Both the position numbers and the translations under genes were made by a program. The notes under the pieces are model-generated. The model was not told the origin of the DNA. It saw only the letters and a list, made by a program, of their open reading frames with translations, and did no database searches. Below, one piece after another: positions 1 to 5,236 of a stretch of DNA of 7,381 nucleotides. Positions within the stretch are counted from its first letter, which is position 1. Each line of letters opens with the position of its first letter. This stretch comes from Aigarchaeota archaeon (GTDB lineage Archaea > Thermoproteota > Nitrososphaeria_A > Caldarchaeales > Wolframiiraptoraceae), in NCBI GenBank assembly GCA_025059415.1, contig JANXDQ010000001.1, positions 106,138 to 113,518 on the forward strand. Reading direction: 5' to 3'.

Positions 1-651
1 ATTTATCGATATGGGATCCAGGGATTTTCCACGGAGTGGATTAAGGCTCATCCGAATATAGTGGGATCATGGGGGGTGTTGTTGTTTAACTCAACATTGG
101 AGCTCTCGGGCCAGGAAATATCCTATGCCAAATACTTCTCAGAAAAGATCGAGAGAGTCATGGAGGATTTTGCGTTCGATGGCATCTATTTGATGGATTG
201 GGATGATTGGAGGATGAGAGGTGATAGGATAGGCCATGTATTGCCATTAATAGAGGAGATTAGGGAGAAGATCGATAAACCCCTCTACATCGAGGGGCCT
301 AATTACGTGGATGATTTGGAATCCATATTAATCTTATTGGAGAGAGCCGACTACGTTGTATTGAAGACCGCTCCTTGGATAAGACAAGTATATTATACTC
401 TTTCTACAAATTCATCTTTAATGAATTATGAAGGAATCCTTGTCAAGGTTTTGAATGGCATACCAACTAATGAAAGAAATAAGTTGCTCTTTAGCGCGTA
501 TACGTTTAGCTTCGTTGAGGGGTGGCTAAATCCTGCAATAGAGCTCCAATTGGAGGCGAATACATTTCATGAAGTTGGATTGAGACATGGATACGTAATA
601 TATTACGCCGATAGATATACACCTTACAAGATAACAATTAAATCCAGATAG
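1..651 (+). CDS. Probable TIM-barrel glycosidase-like protein, 3' part only
   Basis: The frame is open from the first base of the window (reading IYRYGIQGFSTEW...), so the true start lies upstream and 216 residues are visible. The GTG at 61 is only an internal valine. The visible part alternates predicted strands and helices. A helix (KYFSEKIERVMEDF) is followed by the strand FDGIYLMDWDDW, ending in acidic residues, then the helix LPLIEEIREKI and the strand KPLYIEGPN. That rhythm is typical of (beta/alpha)8 glycoside hydrolases, where acidic residues at strand ends are catalytic. I cannot assign a family: GH114-like or other putative glycosidase families are possible, but the catalytic residues are unproven. 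No membrane segment is visible here, and any signal peptide would be upstream. The gene is visibly more AT-rich than the rest of the window. The TPR-like gene follows after 21 bp, probably on the same transcript. Confidence is high that this is coding and low for function. Confidence 0.62.
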   Translation: MYRYGIQGFSTEWIKAHPNIVGSWGVLLFNSTLELSGQEISYAKYFSEKIERVMEDFAFDGIYLMDWDDWRMRGDRIGHVLPLIEEIREKIDKPLYIEGPNYVDDLESILILLERADYVVLKTAPWIRQVYYTLSTNSSLMNYEGILVKVLNGIPTNERNKLLFSAYTFSFVEGWLNPAIELQLEANTFHEVGLRHGYVIYYADRYTPYKITIKSR

Positions 652-672
652 CGGTGTTGAGGTGAGGTAACT

Positions 673-1029
673 GTGGATGAAGAGGATTCTTGGAGGAGGG
701 CAAATGAACTTGAGAGAGGTGGGAGGCTTAGGGAGGCCATAGAGATTTACGTTAAGAATGCGGAAAAAGGTGATAACTTAGCCTTCTCGGCCATGAACTT
801 TCTATCGGCTGCGAGATGCGCGGTTAAACTTGGAGTGATGGATGAGGCTAGGGAATTTTTCAGGAAAGCTGGAGATCTATATGAGCGACTTGGTGAAAGC
901 CTTGAAGGCGGGTCCCATAATTATGCCGAGTGGGCCTATCTCATGGCCTCCAACTGTTATAGGCTCTCCGGAGACATGGAGTTCTCAAATAGGGCCTTAG
1001 AAAAAGCAGAGCGACTTAAGAAATCCTAG
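673..1029 (+). CDS. Small TPR-like helical-repeat protein
   Basis: This encodes a 118-residue soluble, charged, all-helical protein. Three helix-turn-helix units with the TPR spacing of small and aromatic residues can be seen. They lie at about residues 7-31 (W..A..LE..GR..EAIEIY), 40-70 (SAARCAVKLGVMDEAREFF) and 84-115 (ASNCYRLSGDMEFSNRALEK). TPR-like repeats generally mediate protein-protein contacts; no partner can be named. The start is GTG at 673, chosen because GAGGTGAGG at 659-667 is an excellent Shine-Dalgarno about 7 nt upstream. The gene lies 21 bp after the glycosidase-like gene and is likely co-transcribed. It ends 4 bp before the converging PUA-domain gene, leaving almost no room for a terminator between them. 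The protein is complete but carries only the TPR-like region, so it may be a stand-alone adaptor. The function is unknown. Confidence 0.78.
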   Translation: MDEEDSWRRANELERGGRLREAIEIYVKNAEKGDNLAFSAMNFLSAARCAVKLGVMDEAREFFRKAGDLYERLGESLEGGSHNYAEWAYLMASNCYRLSGDMEFSNRALEKAERLKKS

Positions 1030-1033
1030 AACT

Positions 1034-1486
1034 TTACTCCACGGGGATCCTCCTCCATTTAGCGACCTGCGGGTAAAGCTTTCCATCCCTCGTGATCCTG
1101 CCAGAGCCGAGGTACAGGTCCCCACATTTACCCACAACATATTTTCCCTCATATTTTCCTCGGACTTCTAAGACCTCGGCCCTCATCCATTTTTCAGCAC
1201 TTTCCTCATCAAGATCCAATACGCTCTTTGTGATCTTTCCATTCAGGACTTGACTTCCCTCTATAGAGAGTATGACATCCTCCTTCGAGATCTTGGCGAT
1301 ATACACCCCGGCTTGTTGAACCCTTCTGAGCTTCTTGGCGACTTCTAAGGCCTCCTTAGTCGTCGCTCTAACCCTCCCCCGACCCGCTGCGAGCAGCACG
1401 AGGTCCTCAAACGGATTCTCGACGCCATACTGCTTCCTCAATCTAAGCTCGAAATGCTTCCGCTCACCGGTATCCATTAACTTCAT
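1034..1486 (-). CDS. PUA-domain RNA-binding protein, RsmF/NIP7-type
   Basis: This is a complete 150-residue protein. The C-terminal half (about residues 88-150) is a recognisable PUA domain: SVLDLDEESAEKWMRAEVLEV, then GKYVVGKCGDLYLGSGR, then a final K-W-R-R-I-P. PUA domains bind structured RNA. The N-terminal half (FELRLRKQYGVENPFED, then TKEALEVAKKLRR) resembles the pre-PUA region of archaeal RsmF-associated/NIP7-like proteins. In bacterial RsmF (YebU) a similar PUA-like module is fused behind the methyltransferase; here it is a separate gene directly downstream of one. The start ATG at 1486 overlaps the methyltransferase 3' end by 23 nt and has a strong Shine-Dalgarno inside that gene, so translation is probably coupled. 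The inferred role is to supply RNA binding to the upstream m5C methyltransferase or to act in rRNA maturation. An in-frame ATG at 1477 is less well placed relative to the Shine-Dalgarno. Confidence 0.85.
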   Translation of the reverse strand: MKLMDTGERKHFELRLRKQYGVENPFEDLVLLAAGRGRVRATTKEALEVAKKLRRVQQAGVYIAKISKEDVILSIEGSQVLNGKITKSVLDLDEESAEKWMRAEVLEVRGKYEGKYVVGKCGDLYLGSGRITRDGKLYPQVAKWRRIPVE

Positions 1487-2426
1487 TTCCCCCCACCTCC
1501 TTAATGATCTTGGCGATGAAGAATCCCTCGGCCCAATTATCGTAGGGCATGATCCTAACTGCTTTTTCTAGGTCCGGGTTCAAGCGCCGTCCACTCCACT
1601 CAACAACACCATTCCTAGACTTCAGTGATGGAAGGCGGATATCTTCCAGCTTCGCGTTCTTGTAGTTTTTTAGGAGCCTATCTATGACCAGTTCATTTTC
1701 CTCGACCGTGAGCGTGCAAGTAGAATAGACCAGGACGCCTCCAGGCTTTAAGCAATTGAATCCGGCTTCAAGCAGCTGGTATTGGATTCTGCTCAGGCGC
1801 TCCACCATACCCAGAGACCATGATTTAGCTATTCCCCAGTTCTTGCTGATGATCCCCAGAGAGCTACATGGAACATCGATCAACACCTTATCGAAGAACC
1901 CCCTCGCGAACCTCGGATATTTTCTCCCATCGGTTAAGGTGATCACACAATTAATTACGCCGAACCTTTGAAGATTGGAGGATAACGCTTTAATCCTCTC
2001 GTGGTTCACATCGTTAGCAACGAGTACTCCCATATTTTCGAGGAGCTGGGCTATCTGCGTACTCTTGCTCCCGGGTGCAGCGCACAGATCCAACACTATT
2101 TCGCCGGGCTTCGGGTCCAGTACCTCGACGGGGGCCATTGAGACGGGTCCCTGTAGGTAGATGAGGCCTGCCATGTGCTCTAGGGTTTTCCCTAATTCAC
2201 CGCCATCCCTGAGGATGTAGCCGTACCTCGCCCATGGAATCTTCTCGAATACAAATCCCTTCTGCCTCAGCCTTTTCAAAACGTTCTCTTCAGATGACTT
2301 AATCGTGTTTATCCTGAAGCCTTCTGGAAGCGGACGCTTACAGGATTCTAGGAAGAGCTCCGGATCTAAGTCGGGTATCCTACTCAAACATTCCCTGAAG
2401 TCGCCGCTCATCATTAAATTGCTCAT
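1464..2426 (-). CDS. NOL1/NOP2/Sun-family RNA (cytosine-5) methyltransferase
   Basis: This 320-residue SAM-dependent enzyme probably methylates C5 of a cytosine in tRNA or rRNA; the target cannot be told from sequence. The SAM-binding motif I is VLDLCAAPGSKS (residues 111-122). Asp139 in ANDV and Asp166 in TDGR fit the further SAM contacts. Motif IV is DVPCSS with Cys187, and motif VI is YSTCTL with Cys237. In this family the motif VI cysteine is the nucleophile and the motif IV cysteine releases the product; both are present, so the enzyme looks active. The N-terminal part (EGFRINTIKSS) is the family's RNA-binding lead-in. The protein ends right after the Rossmann domain with no PUA or NusB extension, matching compact archaeal members. 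The start ATG at 2426 has a modest GAGG about 7 nt upstream. It lies first in a two-gene operon with the overlapping PUA gene and is divergent from the EVE gene. Confidence 0.92.
   Translation of the reverse strand: MSNLMMSGDFRECLSRIPDLDPELFLESCKRPLPEGFRINTIKSSEENVLKRLRQKGFVFEKIPWARYGYILRDGGELGKTLEHMAGLIYLQGPVSMAPVEVLDPKPGEIVLDLCAAPGSKSTQIAQLLENMGVLVANDVNHERIKALSSNLQRFGVINCVITLTDGRKYPRFARGFFDKVLIDVPCSSLGIISKNWGIAKSWSLGMVERLSRIQYQLLEAGFNCLKPGGVLVYSTCTLTVEENELVIDRLLKNYKNAKLEDIRLPSLKSRNGVVEWSGRRLNPDLEKAVRIMPYDNWAEGFFIAKIIKEVGGNEVNGYR
1494..1500 (-). promoter_or_regulatory. Shine-Dalgarno deciding the PUA-protein start
   Basis: On the minus strand this reads GGAGGTG, a near-perfect anti-16S match, 7 nt before the ATG at 1486. 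It sits inside the last codons of the methyltransferase gene. This supports the ATG at 1486 and re-initiation or coupled translation of the PUA-domain protein. Confidence 0.85.
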
Positions 2427-2438
2427 CCGGATCCTCGG

Positions 2439-2468
2439 AAGTATTATCCGGCGGTAATTTGAATACTT
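2439..2468. repeat. Inverted repeat in the divergent promoter region
   Basis: AAGTATT (2439-2445) and AATACTT (2462-2468) form a perfect 7-bp inverted repeat with a 16-nt spacer. It lies in the 100-bp gap between the methyltransferase start (2426, minus) and the EVE gene (2527, plus). Its place just upstream of the methyltransferase start would suit a regulator site. It could also be chance in AT-rich DNA; no regulator is known. Confidence 0.4.
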
Positions 2469-2493
2469 ACCCCTTCCCCATGTTCTATCCAGA

Positions 2494-2511
2494 GATTAAA
2501 TTTTTAAATAA
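2494..2511 (+). promoter_or_regulatory. Probable TATA region for the EVE gene
   Basis: The stretch ATTAAATTTTTAAATAAA is the only strongly AT-rich run upstream of the EVE gene and resembles the archaeal TATA element. Its centre is about 25 nt before the ATG at 2527, a spacing that would give a transcript with a very short leader. The exact box and start site cannot be fixed by eye. Confidence 0.5.
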
Positions 2512-2526
2512 ATTTTGGAGATTATA

Positions 2527-3012
2527 ATGGGTATGACAAATTATTGGGTGTTTATTGTAAAGGACCACATCCACATGGGTAAAATTATCCCAGCTCGCGA
2601 AGTCTTAGCGAACAGGGTATCCAATAGGTTTTGGTCACTAAACTCTAAGGCAGCCAACCTCAAGAAATTACAAAAAGGGGATCGCGTCCTCTTCTATGTT
2701 ACGGAATTGAGTGAGAAGGGTTTCATGGGGAGAGGGGCCCTCGCCGGCCCAGCCCACCCAATGACCGAAGAACAGAGATTCCACATAATCGGGTCGCCCT
2801 CGATCAGCTTCGACTACGTAGTCGATTTCGAGGAGATGGAGATGTGGCCATTCATGATAACACTGGACCAGTTGAAGGACCGGATGCCGCTTCTCCTAGG
2901 AAGAAAATTACCCGCCCGCATCTTCAGGGGTAGCATAAGAAGAATCACCGAAAGAGACTACGAGGTAGTGATGAAGGTCTATGAAAAACTCTCTCAAAGA
3001 CACCAACCCTAA
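2527..3012 (+). CDS. EVE-domain protein (UPF0310-like, PUA-like fold)
   Basis: This 161-residue protein is essentially one EVE domain. It has the hallmark N-terminal strand YWVFIV (residues 6-11), FW at 35-36, the central KLQKGDRVLFYV (47-58), and a C-terminal FRGSIRRITERDYEVV (133-148). The order and spacing resemble archaeal UPF0310 proteins of about 145 residues. EVE domains belong to the PUA/YTH-like fold group, and in some prokaryotic restriction enzymes they read modified bases such as 5-methylcytosine; stand-alone archaeal members have no established role. I chose ATG 2527 because GGAG at 2517-2520 lies 6 nt upstream. The ATG at 2533 is a close alternative, and the in-frame TTG at 2515 would overlap the Shine-Dalgarno. 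The gene diverges from an RNA m5C methyltransferase and converges on tRNA-Asn. A reader role next to an m5C writer is only inference. Confidence 0.85.
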   Translation: MGMTNYWVFIVKDHIHMGKIIPAREVLANRVSNRFWSLNSKAANLKKLQKGDRVLFYVTELSEKGFMGRGALAGPAHPMTEEQRFHIIGSPSISFDYVVDFEEMEMWPFMITLDQLKDRMPLLLGRKLPARIFRGSIRRITERDYEVVMKVYEKLSQRHQP

Positions 3013-3103
3013 ACTCCATCACCCCCATCGATTCTAGATCTCTCAAAAATCACCCAGCATTTTCCGATCACCACGGACTCCCTATAATCTCATTTTCTCC
3101 TCC

Positions 3104-3121
3104 CATAATTGCCCAATTATG
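3104..3121. repeat. 18-nt palindrome just downstream of tRNA-Asn
   Basis: CATAATTG (3104-3111) and CAATTATG (3114-3121) form a perfect 8-bp inverted repeat with a 2-nt centre, starting 7 nt past the 3' end of the minus-strand tRNA. With only 2 nt in the loop it would be a poor RNA hairpin, so a DNA operator-like site is at least as likely as a tRNA trailer structure. No T-run terminator is obvious next to it. Confidence 0.6.
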
Positions 3122-3128
3122 TGAGATG

Positions 3129-3223
3129 CGGCCCCGGCCGGACTCGAACCGGCGACCCCCGGGTCTCACGCGCCCGTATCCCAGGCTTAACAGCCCGGCG
3201 CTCCGCCGCTGAGCTACGGGGCC
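3129..3223 (-). tRNA. tRNA-Asn(GUU) with a 23-nt anticodon-loop intron
   Basis: Read on the minus strand from 3223, the cloverleaf is complete. The acceptor GGCCCCG pairs 7/7 with CGGGGCC. U8-A9 are followed by a D stem GCUC/GAGC, an anticodon stem CCGGG/CCCGG and loop CUGUUAA (anticodon GUU), a 5-nt variable loop GGGUC, and a T stem GCCGG/CCGGC with loop UUCGAGU. G73 is the discriminator, as expected for archaeal tRNA-Asn. No CCA is encoded. The mature length is 72 nt plus CCA; the gene is 95 nt because 23 nt interrupt the anticodon loop. The exon parts match the usual archaeal tRNA-Asn pattern, including CUGUUAA and A37. A TATA-like box lies about 30 nt upstream. The tRNA converges on the EVE gene. 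Confidence 0.93.
3165..3187 (-). other. tRNA-Asn intron, canonical 37/38 position
   Basis: The intron starts after A37 (3188) and ends before A38 (3164); because both flanks are A it could equally be shifted by one base. It is 23 nt long. Intron bases 2-6 (GCCUG) can pair with bases 12-16 (CGGGC) around a 5-nt loop. By hand I could not draw the standard bulge-helix-bulge with four central pairs between loop bases 32-35 and the intron 3' end. The splice motif may therefore be of a relaxed type, which in archaea needs the broader-specificity splicing endonucleases. Confidence 0.8.
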
Positions 3224-3248
3224 TAGTCATTTACTCTATTACCGTTGT

Positions 3249-3260
3249 ATTTTATTTTAC
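3249..3260 (-). promoter_or_regulatory. TATA box for tRNA-Asn
   Basis: On the minus strand this reads GTAAAATAAAAT followed by AC, the strongest A/T run upstream of the tRNA, centred about 31 nt before its 5' end. That spacing suits an archaeal promoter with transcription starting a few bases before the mature end. The box lies between the intact tRNA and the tRNA half-copy, so the half-copy is not part of this transcript. Confidence 0.6.
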
Positions 3261-3278
3261 CTAAGGTTTCTGCTTTGA

Positions 3279-3310
3279 TTAACGGCCCAGCGCTCCACCA
3301 CTACGCCGAC
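3279..3310 (-). pseudogene. Degenerate tRNA-Asn-like 5' half
   Basis: Read on the minus strand from 3310, this 32-nt stretch follows the 5' half of the neighbouring tRNA. It has a 7-nt acceptor-like segment (GTCGGCG), then TAG, TGGTGGAGCG, CTGGG and CCGTTAA. Compared with the intact tRNA it lacks about five bases of the D arm (CTCAG), so no D stem forms. The acceptor segment is largely different, but GGAGCGC, the anticodon-stem region and GTTAA are conserved. Similarity stops in the anticodon loop, which is where the real tRNA has its intron boundary. No 3' half with CGCCGAC follows. The best reading is a decayed duplicate; a split-tRNA 5' half is possible but the broken D arm argues against it. 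Confidence 0.6.
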
Positions 3311-3349
3311 TCACGTTTTGAATTCCGGAATAACCCTTTTTGATGCTTC

Positions 3350-3358
3350 TTTATATAA
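3350..3358 (+). promoter_or_regulatory. TATA box of the etfB-etfA-dehydrogenase operon
   Basis: TTTATATAA is the clearest archaeal TATA match in the window. It predicts transcription start near 3380 and a pyrimidine-rich leader of about 65 nt before the GTG at 3447. It excludes the upstream in-frame ATG at 3318 as the start, since that lies before the promoter. Confidence 0.72.
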
Positions 3359-3434
3359 TTTCAGCTCGCCTCCTAGTTCTCACCCCTCTCAAGTTTTCAC
3401 TTTAGTTATTTTAATTACCAGTTTTTTCGGTAGT

Positions 3435-3440
3435 GGGGTG
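3435..3440 (+). promoter_or_regulatory. Shine-Dalgarno-like site for etfB
   Basis: GGGGTG ends 6 nt before the GTG at 3447 and supports that codon as the start. A second purine run, GGAGGGG at 3451-3457, has no standard start codon at a proper distance; only ATT at 3465 would fit. Confidence 0.55.
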
Positions 3441-3446
3441 AATTGG

Positions 3447-4250
3447 GTGGGGAGGGGTTTTAGGATTGTTGTTTTGATTAAGCAAGTTCCAGATATCGAG
3501 AAAGTGAAGTTCGATTTTGAAGTTGGGAGGATTGATAGGAGCTCGGCTCCCGCGGAGACGAATCCCTTCGATTTACATGCCTTGGAGGCCGCGGTCCGGC
3601 TTAAGGAGAAGTTCGGCGGACTTGTAACCGCTATAAGCATGGGTCCTAAGCAGGCGGAATCCAGCCTCAGGGAGGCTTTGGCGCGGGGCGCGGATCATGC
3701 GATACTCCTCACAGATGCTAGATTCGCTGGAGCAGACACCATTGCGACATCTCGGGCTTTGGCGGCCGCCATCAAGAAGCTCGGGGAATTCGATCTAATA
3801 CTCTGTGGAGAGAAGACTGTTGACGGTGATACGGGTCAAGTGGGCCCTGAAGTTGCCGAGTTATTGAACGTCCCCCATGTCGCGTACGTCTCCGAGATCC
3901 GGGAGGTTGCCGGGGATAAAATTGTGGTCGTTTCTGATATGGGTGATAAATACCTTTGCGAAGTTAAGCTACCCGCGCTCCTAACTGTTACCAGGGAACT
4001 CAATGCTCCAAGGCTTCCAACATTGAGAGACGTCTTGAGCGCACGGAAGAAGCGGATAGAGATCTGGGATGCCGATGCCCTGGCCGATTATGAGGACCCG
4101 AATAGGTTTGGAATAAATGGGTCGAGAACCATCGTGGTGAAAGTTGTTGTACCTGGAACTGAAAAGAGGAAGGGAATAATATTGAGGGGAGGGGATGCGG
4201 TCGAAAAACTATTCAACATATTAGAGGAGGGGGGATTTGCGAGGCCGTGA
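3447..4250 (+). CDS. etfB: Electron transfer flavoprotein beta subunit (FixA/LctB type)
   Basis: This encodes a cytoplasmic subunit of the EtfAB flavoprotein, 267 residues from GTG 3447, a normal length. It begins with IVVLIKQVPD (7-16), the family hallmark, then ETNPFDLHALEAA (37-49), REALARGADHAILLTD (75-90) and GADTIATSRALAAAI (95-109). GEKTVDGDTGQVGPEVAELL (121-140) is the nucleotide-binding loop. Its DGDTxQVGP form resembles FixA/LctB-type ETFs that bind NAD or take part in bifurcation, rather than the DDxxNQTGQ loop of AMP-binding mitochondrial-type EtfB. KLPALLTV (174-181) matches the beta-subunit signature region. The C-terminal tail (FGINGSRTIVVKVVVPG, KRKGIILRGG) is the arm that embraces EtfA in this group. 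The start is supported by GGGGTG upstream and by the TATA box; the first four residues extend slightly beyond the usual MKIVV start. Its TGA overlaps the etfA GTG by 4 nt. Confidence 0.93.
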   Translation: MGRGFRIVVLIKQVPDIEKVKFDFEVGRIDRSSAPAETNPFDLHALEAAVRLKEKFGGLVTAISMGPKQAESSLREALARGADHAILLTDARFAGADTIATSRALAAAIKKLGEFDLILCGEKTVDGDTGQVGPEVAELLNVPHVAYVSEIREVAGDKIVVVSDMGDKYLCEVKLPALLTVTRELNAPRLPTLRDVLSARKKRIEIWDADALADYEDPNRFGINGSRTIVVKVVVPGTEKRKGIILRGGDAVEKLFNILEEGGFARP

Positions 4251-5236
4251 TCGGCGGAATCCTCGTATACGCAGAGACGATTGATTCCAAAATACATCCG
4301 ATATCCTTTGAATTACTTGGTAAGGCGCGGGAGATCGCCGAGAAGCTCGGTCTCGAGGTATGGAGCGTGATCATGGGCTTCAACATTAGGGAACATGCGA
4401 GGGACCTCATCTACTATGGCGCTGACAAAGTCTACGTCTATGATGATGAATCCCTAAAAGATTTCGACGTTGTAATGTACAAGGATGTCTTGGTGAAACT
4501 TGTGAGGGAGATTGAGCCGGAGATATTCCTCGTGGGCGCCACGCCTCTCGGTAGGAGCTTGGCTCCTAGGGTCGCCGCCGCTCTAGACACGGGTTTAACC
4601 GCGGACTGCATAGACCTCCAGGTGGATGATGAGGGAAATTTAATCCAGATTAGACCTGCATTCACTGGAAACATTCTGGCGCATATAAAGACCATGAGCA
4701 AACCGATCATGTCGACCATCAGGTACAAGGTAATGTCCATGCCCACGAGGGATGAAAACAGAAGCGGAGAAATCGTGGTCAAGGATCCTCCAAAGAAGAT
4801 CGATACGGGGATAAGGATTCTCGGAAGGATCTCTAGGAGAGCTGTGAACATAACCGATGCCGAGGTCATAGTATCTGCTGGCAGGGGCTTAAAGAAGCGC
4901 GAGGACCTGAAGATGTTGGAGGAGCTGGCCAATTTACTGGGCGGGGTATTGGGGGCCAGTAGGCCGCTCGTTGACGAGGGGTGGATCACTAAAGATCATC
5001 AAGTGGGATTCAGCGGGAACACCGTTAAACCCAGGCTCTACATAGCGTGCGGCATCTCGGGTTCTCCACAGCACCTCGCGGGCATGAGGGACTCGCAGAT
5101 AATAGTCGCCATAAACGCGGATCCATCAGCCCCAATATTCAGGTACGCGGACTACGGCGTGGTTGGAGACCTATATGAAGTGGTGCCAAAGCTAATATCG
5201 ATGATTAAGAGAGTTAAGGGAGTTGGCGGGTCTTGA
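4247..5236 (+). CDS. etfA: Electron transfer flavoprotein alpha subunit (FixB/LctC type)
   Basis: The 329-residue partner of EtfB carries the ETF alpha N-terminal domain (ILVYAE at 5-10, then LVGATPLGRSLAPRVAAALD at 95-114 and GLTADCIDL at 116-124). It also carries the FAD-binding C-terminal domain. The FAD residues are easy to see: SRP (238-240), HQVGFSG (251-257), GISGSPQHLAGM (269-280), AINADP (288-293) and ADYGVVGDL (301-309). In canonical EtfA the loop reads QVGQTG; here the second Q is Phe255 and the Thr is Ser256. Ser is common in FixB-type members, while Phe may alter flavin contacts. There is no N-terminal ferredoxin-like 4Fe-4S domain of the kind found in Acetobacterium LctC. The GTG start at 4247 shares a 4-nt GTGA overlap with etfB, with GGAGGGGGG about 12 nt upstream, so translation is coupled. 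Its own TGA overlaps the dehydrogenase TTG start. Confidence 0.95.
   Translation: MIGGILVYAETIDSKIHPISFELLGKAREIAEKLGLEVWSVIMGFNIREHARDLIYYGADKVYVYDDESLKDFDVVMYKDVLVKLVREIEPEIFLVGATPLGRSLAPRVAAALDTGLTADCIDLQVDDEGNLIQIRPAFTGNILAHIKTMSKPIMSTIRYKVMSMPTRDENRSGEIVVKDPPKKIDTGIRILGRISRRAVNITDAEVIVSAGRGLKKREDLKMLEELANLLGGVLGASRPLVDEGWITKDHQVGFSGNTVKPRLYIACGISGSPQHLAGMRDSQIIVAINADPSAPIFRYADYGVVGDLYEVVPKLISMIKRVKGVGGS

Noticed and set aside
1335..1571. Plus-strand small open frame across the methyltransferase/PUA junction
   Set aside because: It is antisense to two well-supported genes and its translation shows no domain.
3129..3223. Reading the tRNA as a type II (Ser/Leu) gene with a long variable arm
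   Set aside because: The D stem GCUC/GAGC, the anticodon loop CUGUUAA and the perfect CCGGG/CCCGG stem after removing 23 nt fit tRNA-Asn. A type II fold gives a shifted stem and a mismatched anticodon loop.
3279..3310. Functional split-tRNA 5' half
   Set aside because: The D stem is broken, no matching 3' half is in the window and no clear promoter precedes it; kept only as a possibility in the findings.
3318..3446. N-terminal extension of etfB back to ATG 3318
   Set aside because: The first 43 residues do not resemble any EtfB N-terminus, and the strong TATA box at 3350-3358 lies downstream of that ATG. GTG 3447 with GGGGTG upstream gives the normal length.
4438..4989. Minus-strand 183-residue open frame inside etfA
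   Set aside because: It lies wholly antisense to conserved etfA sequence and has low-complexity Ser-rich content without motifs.
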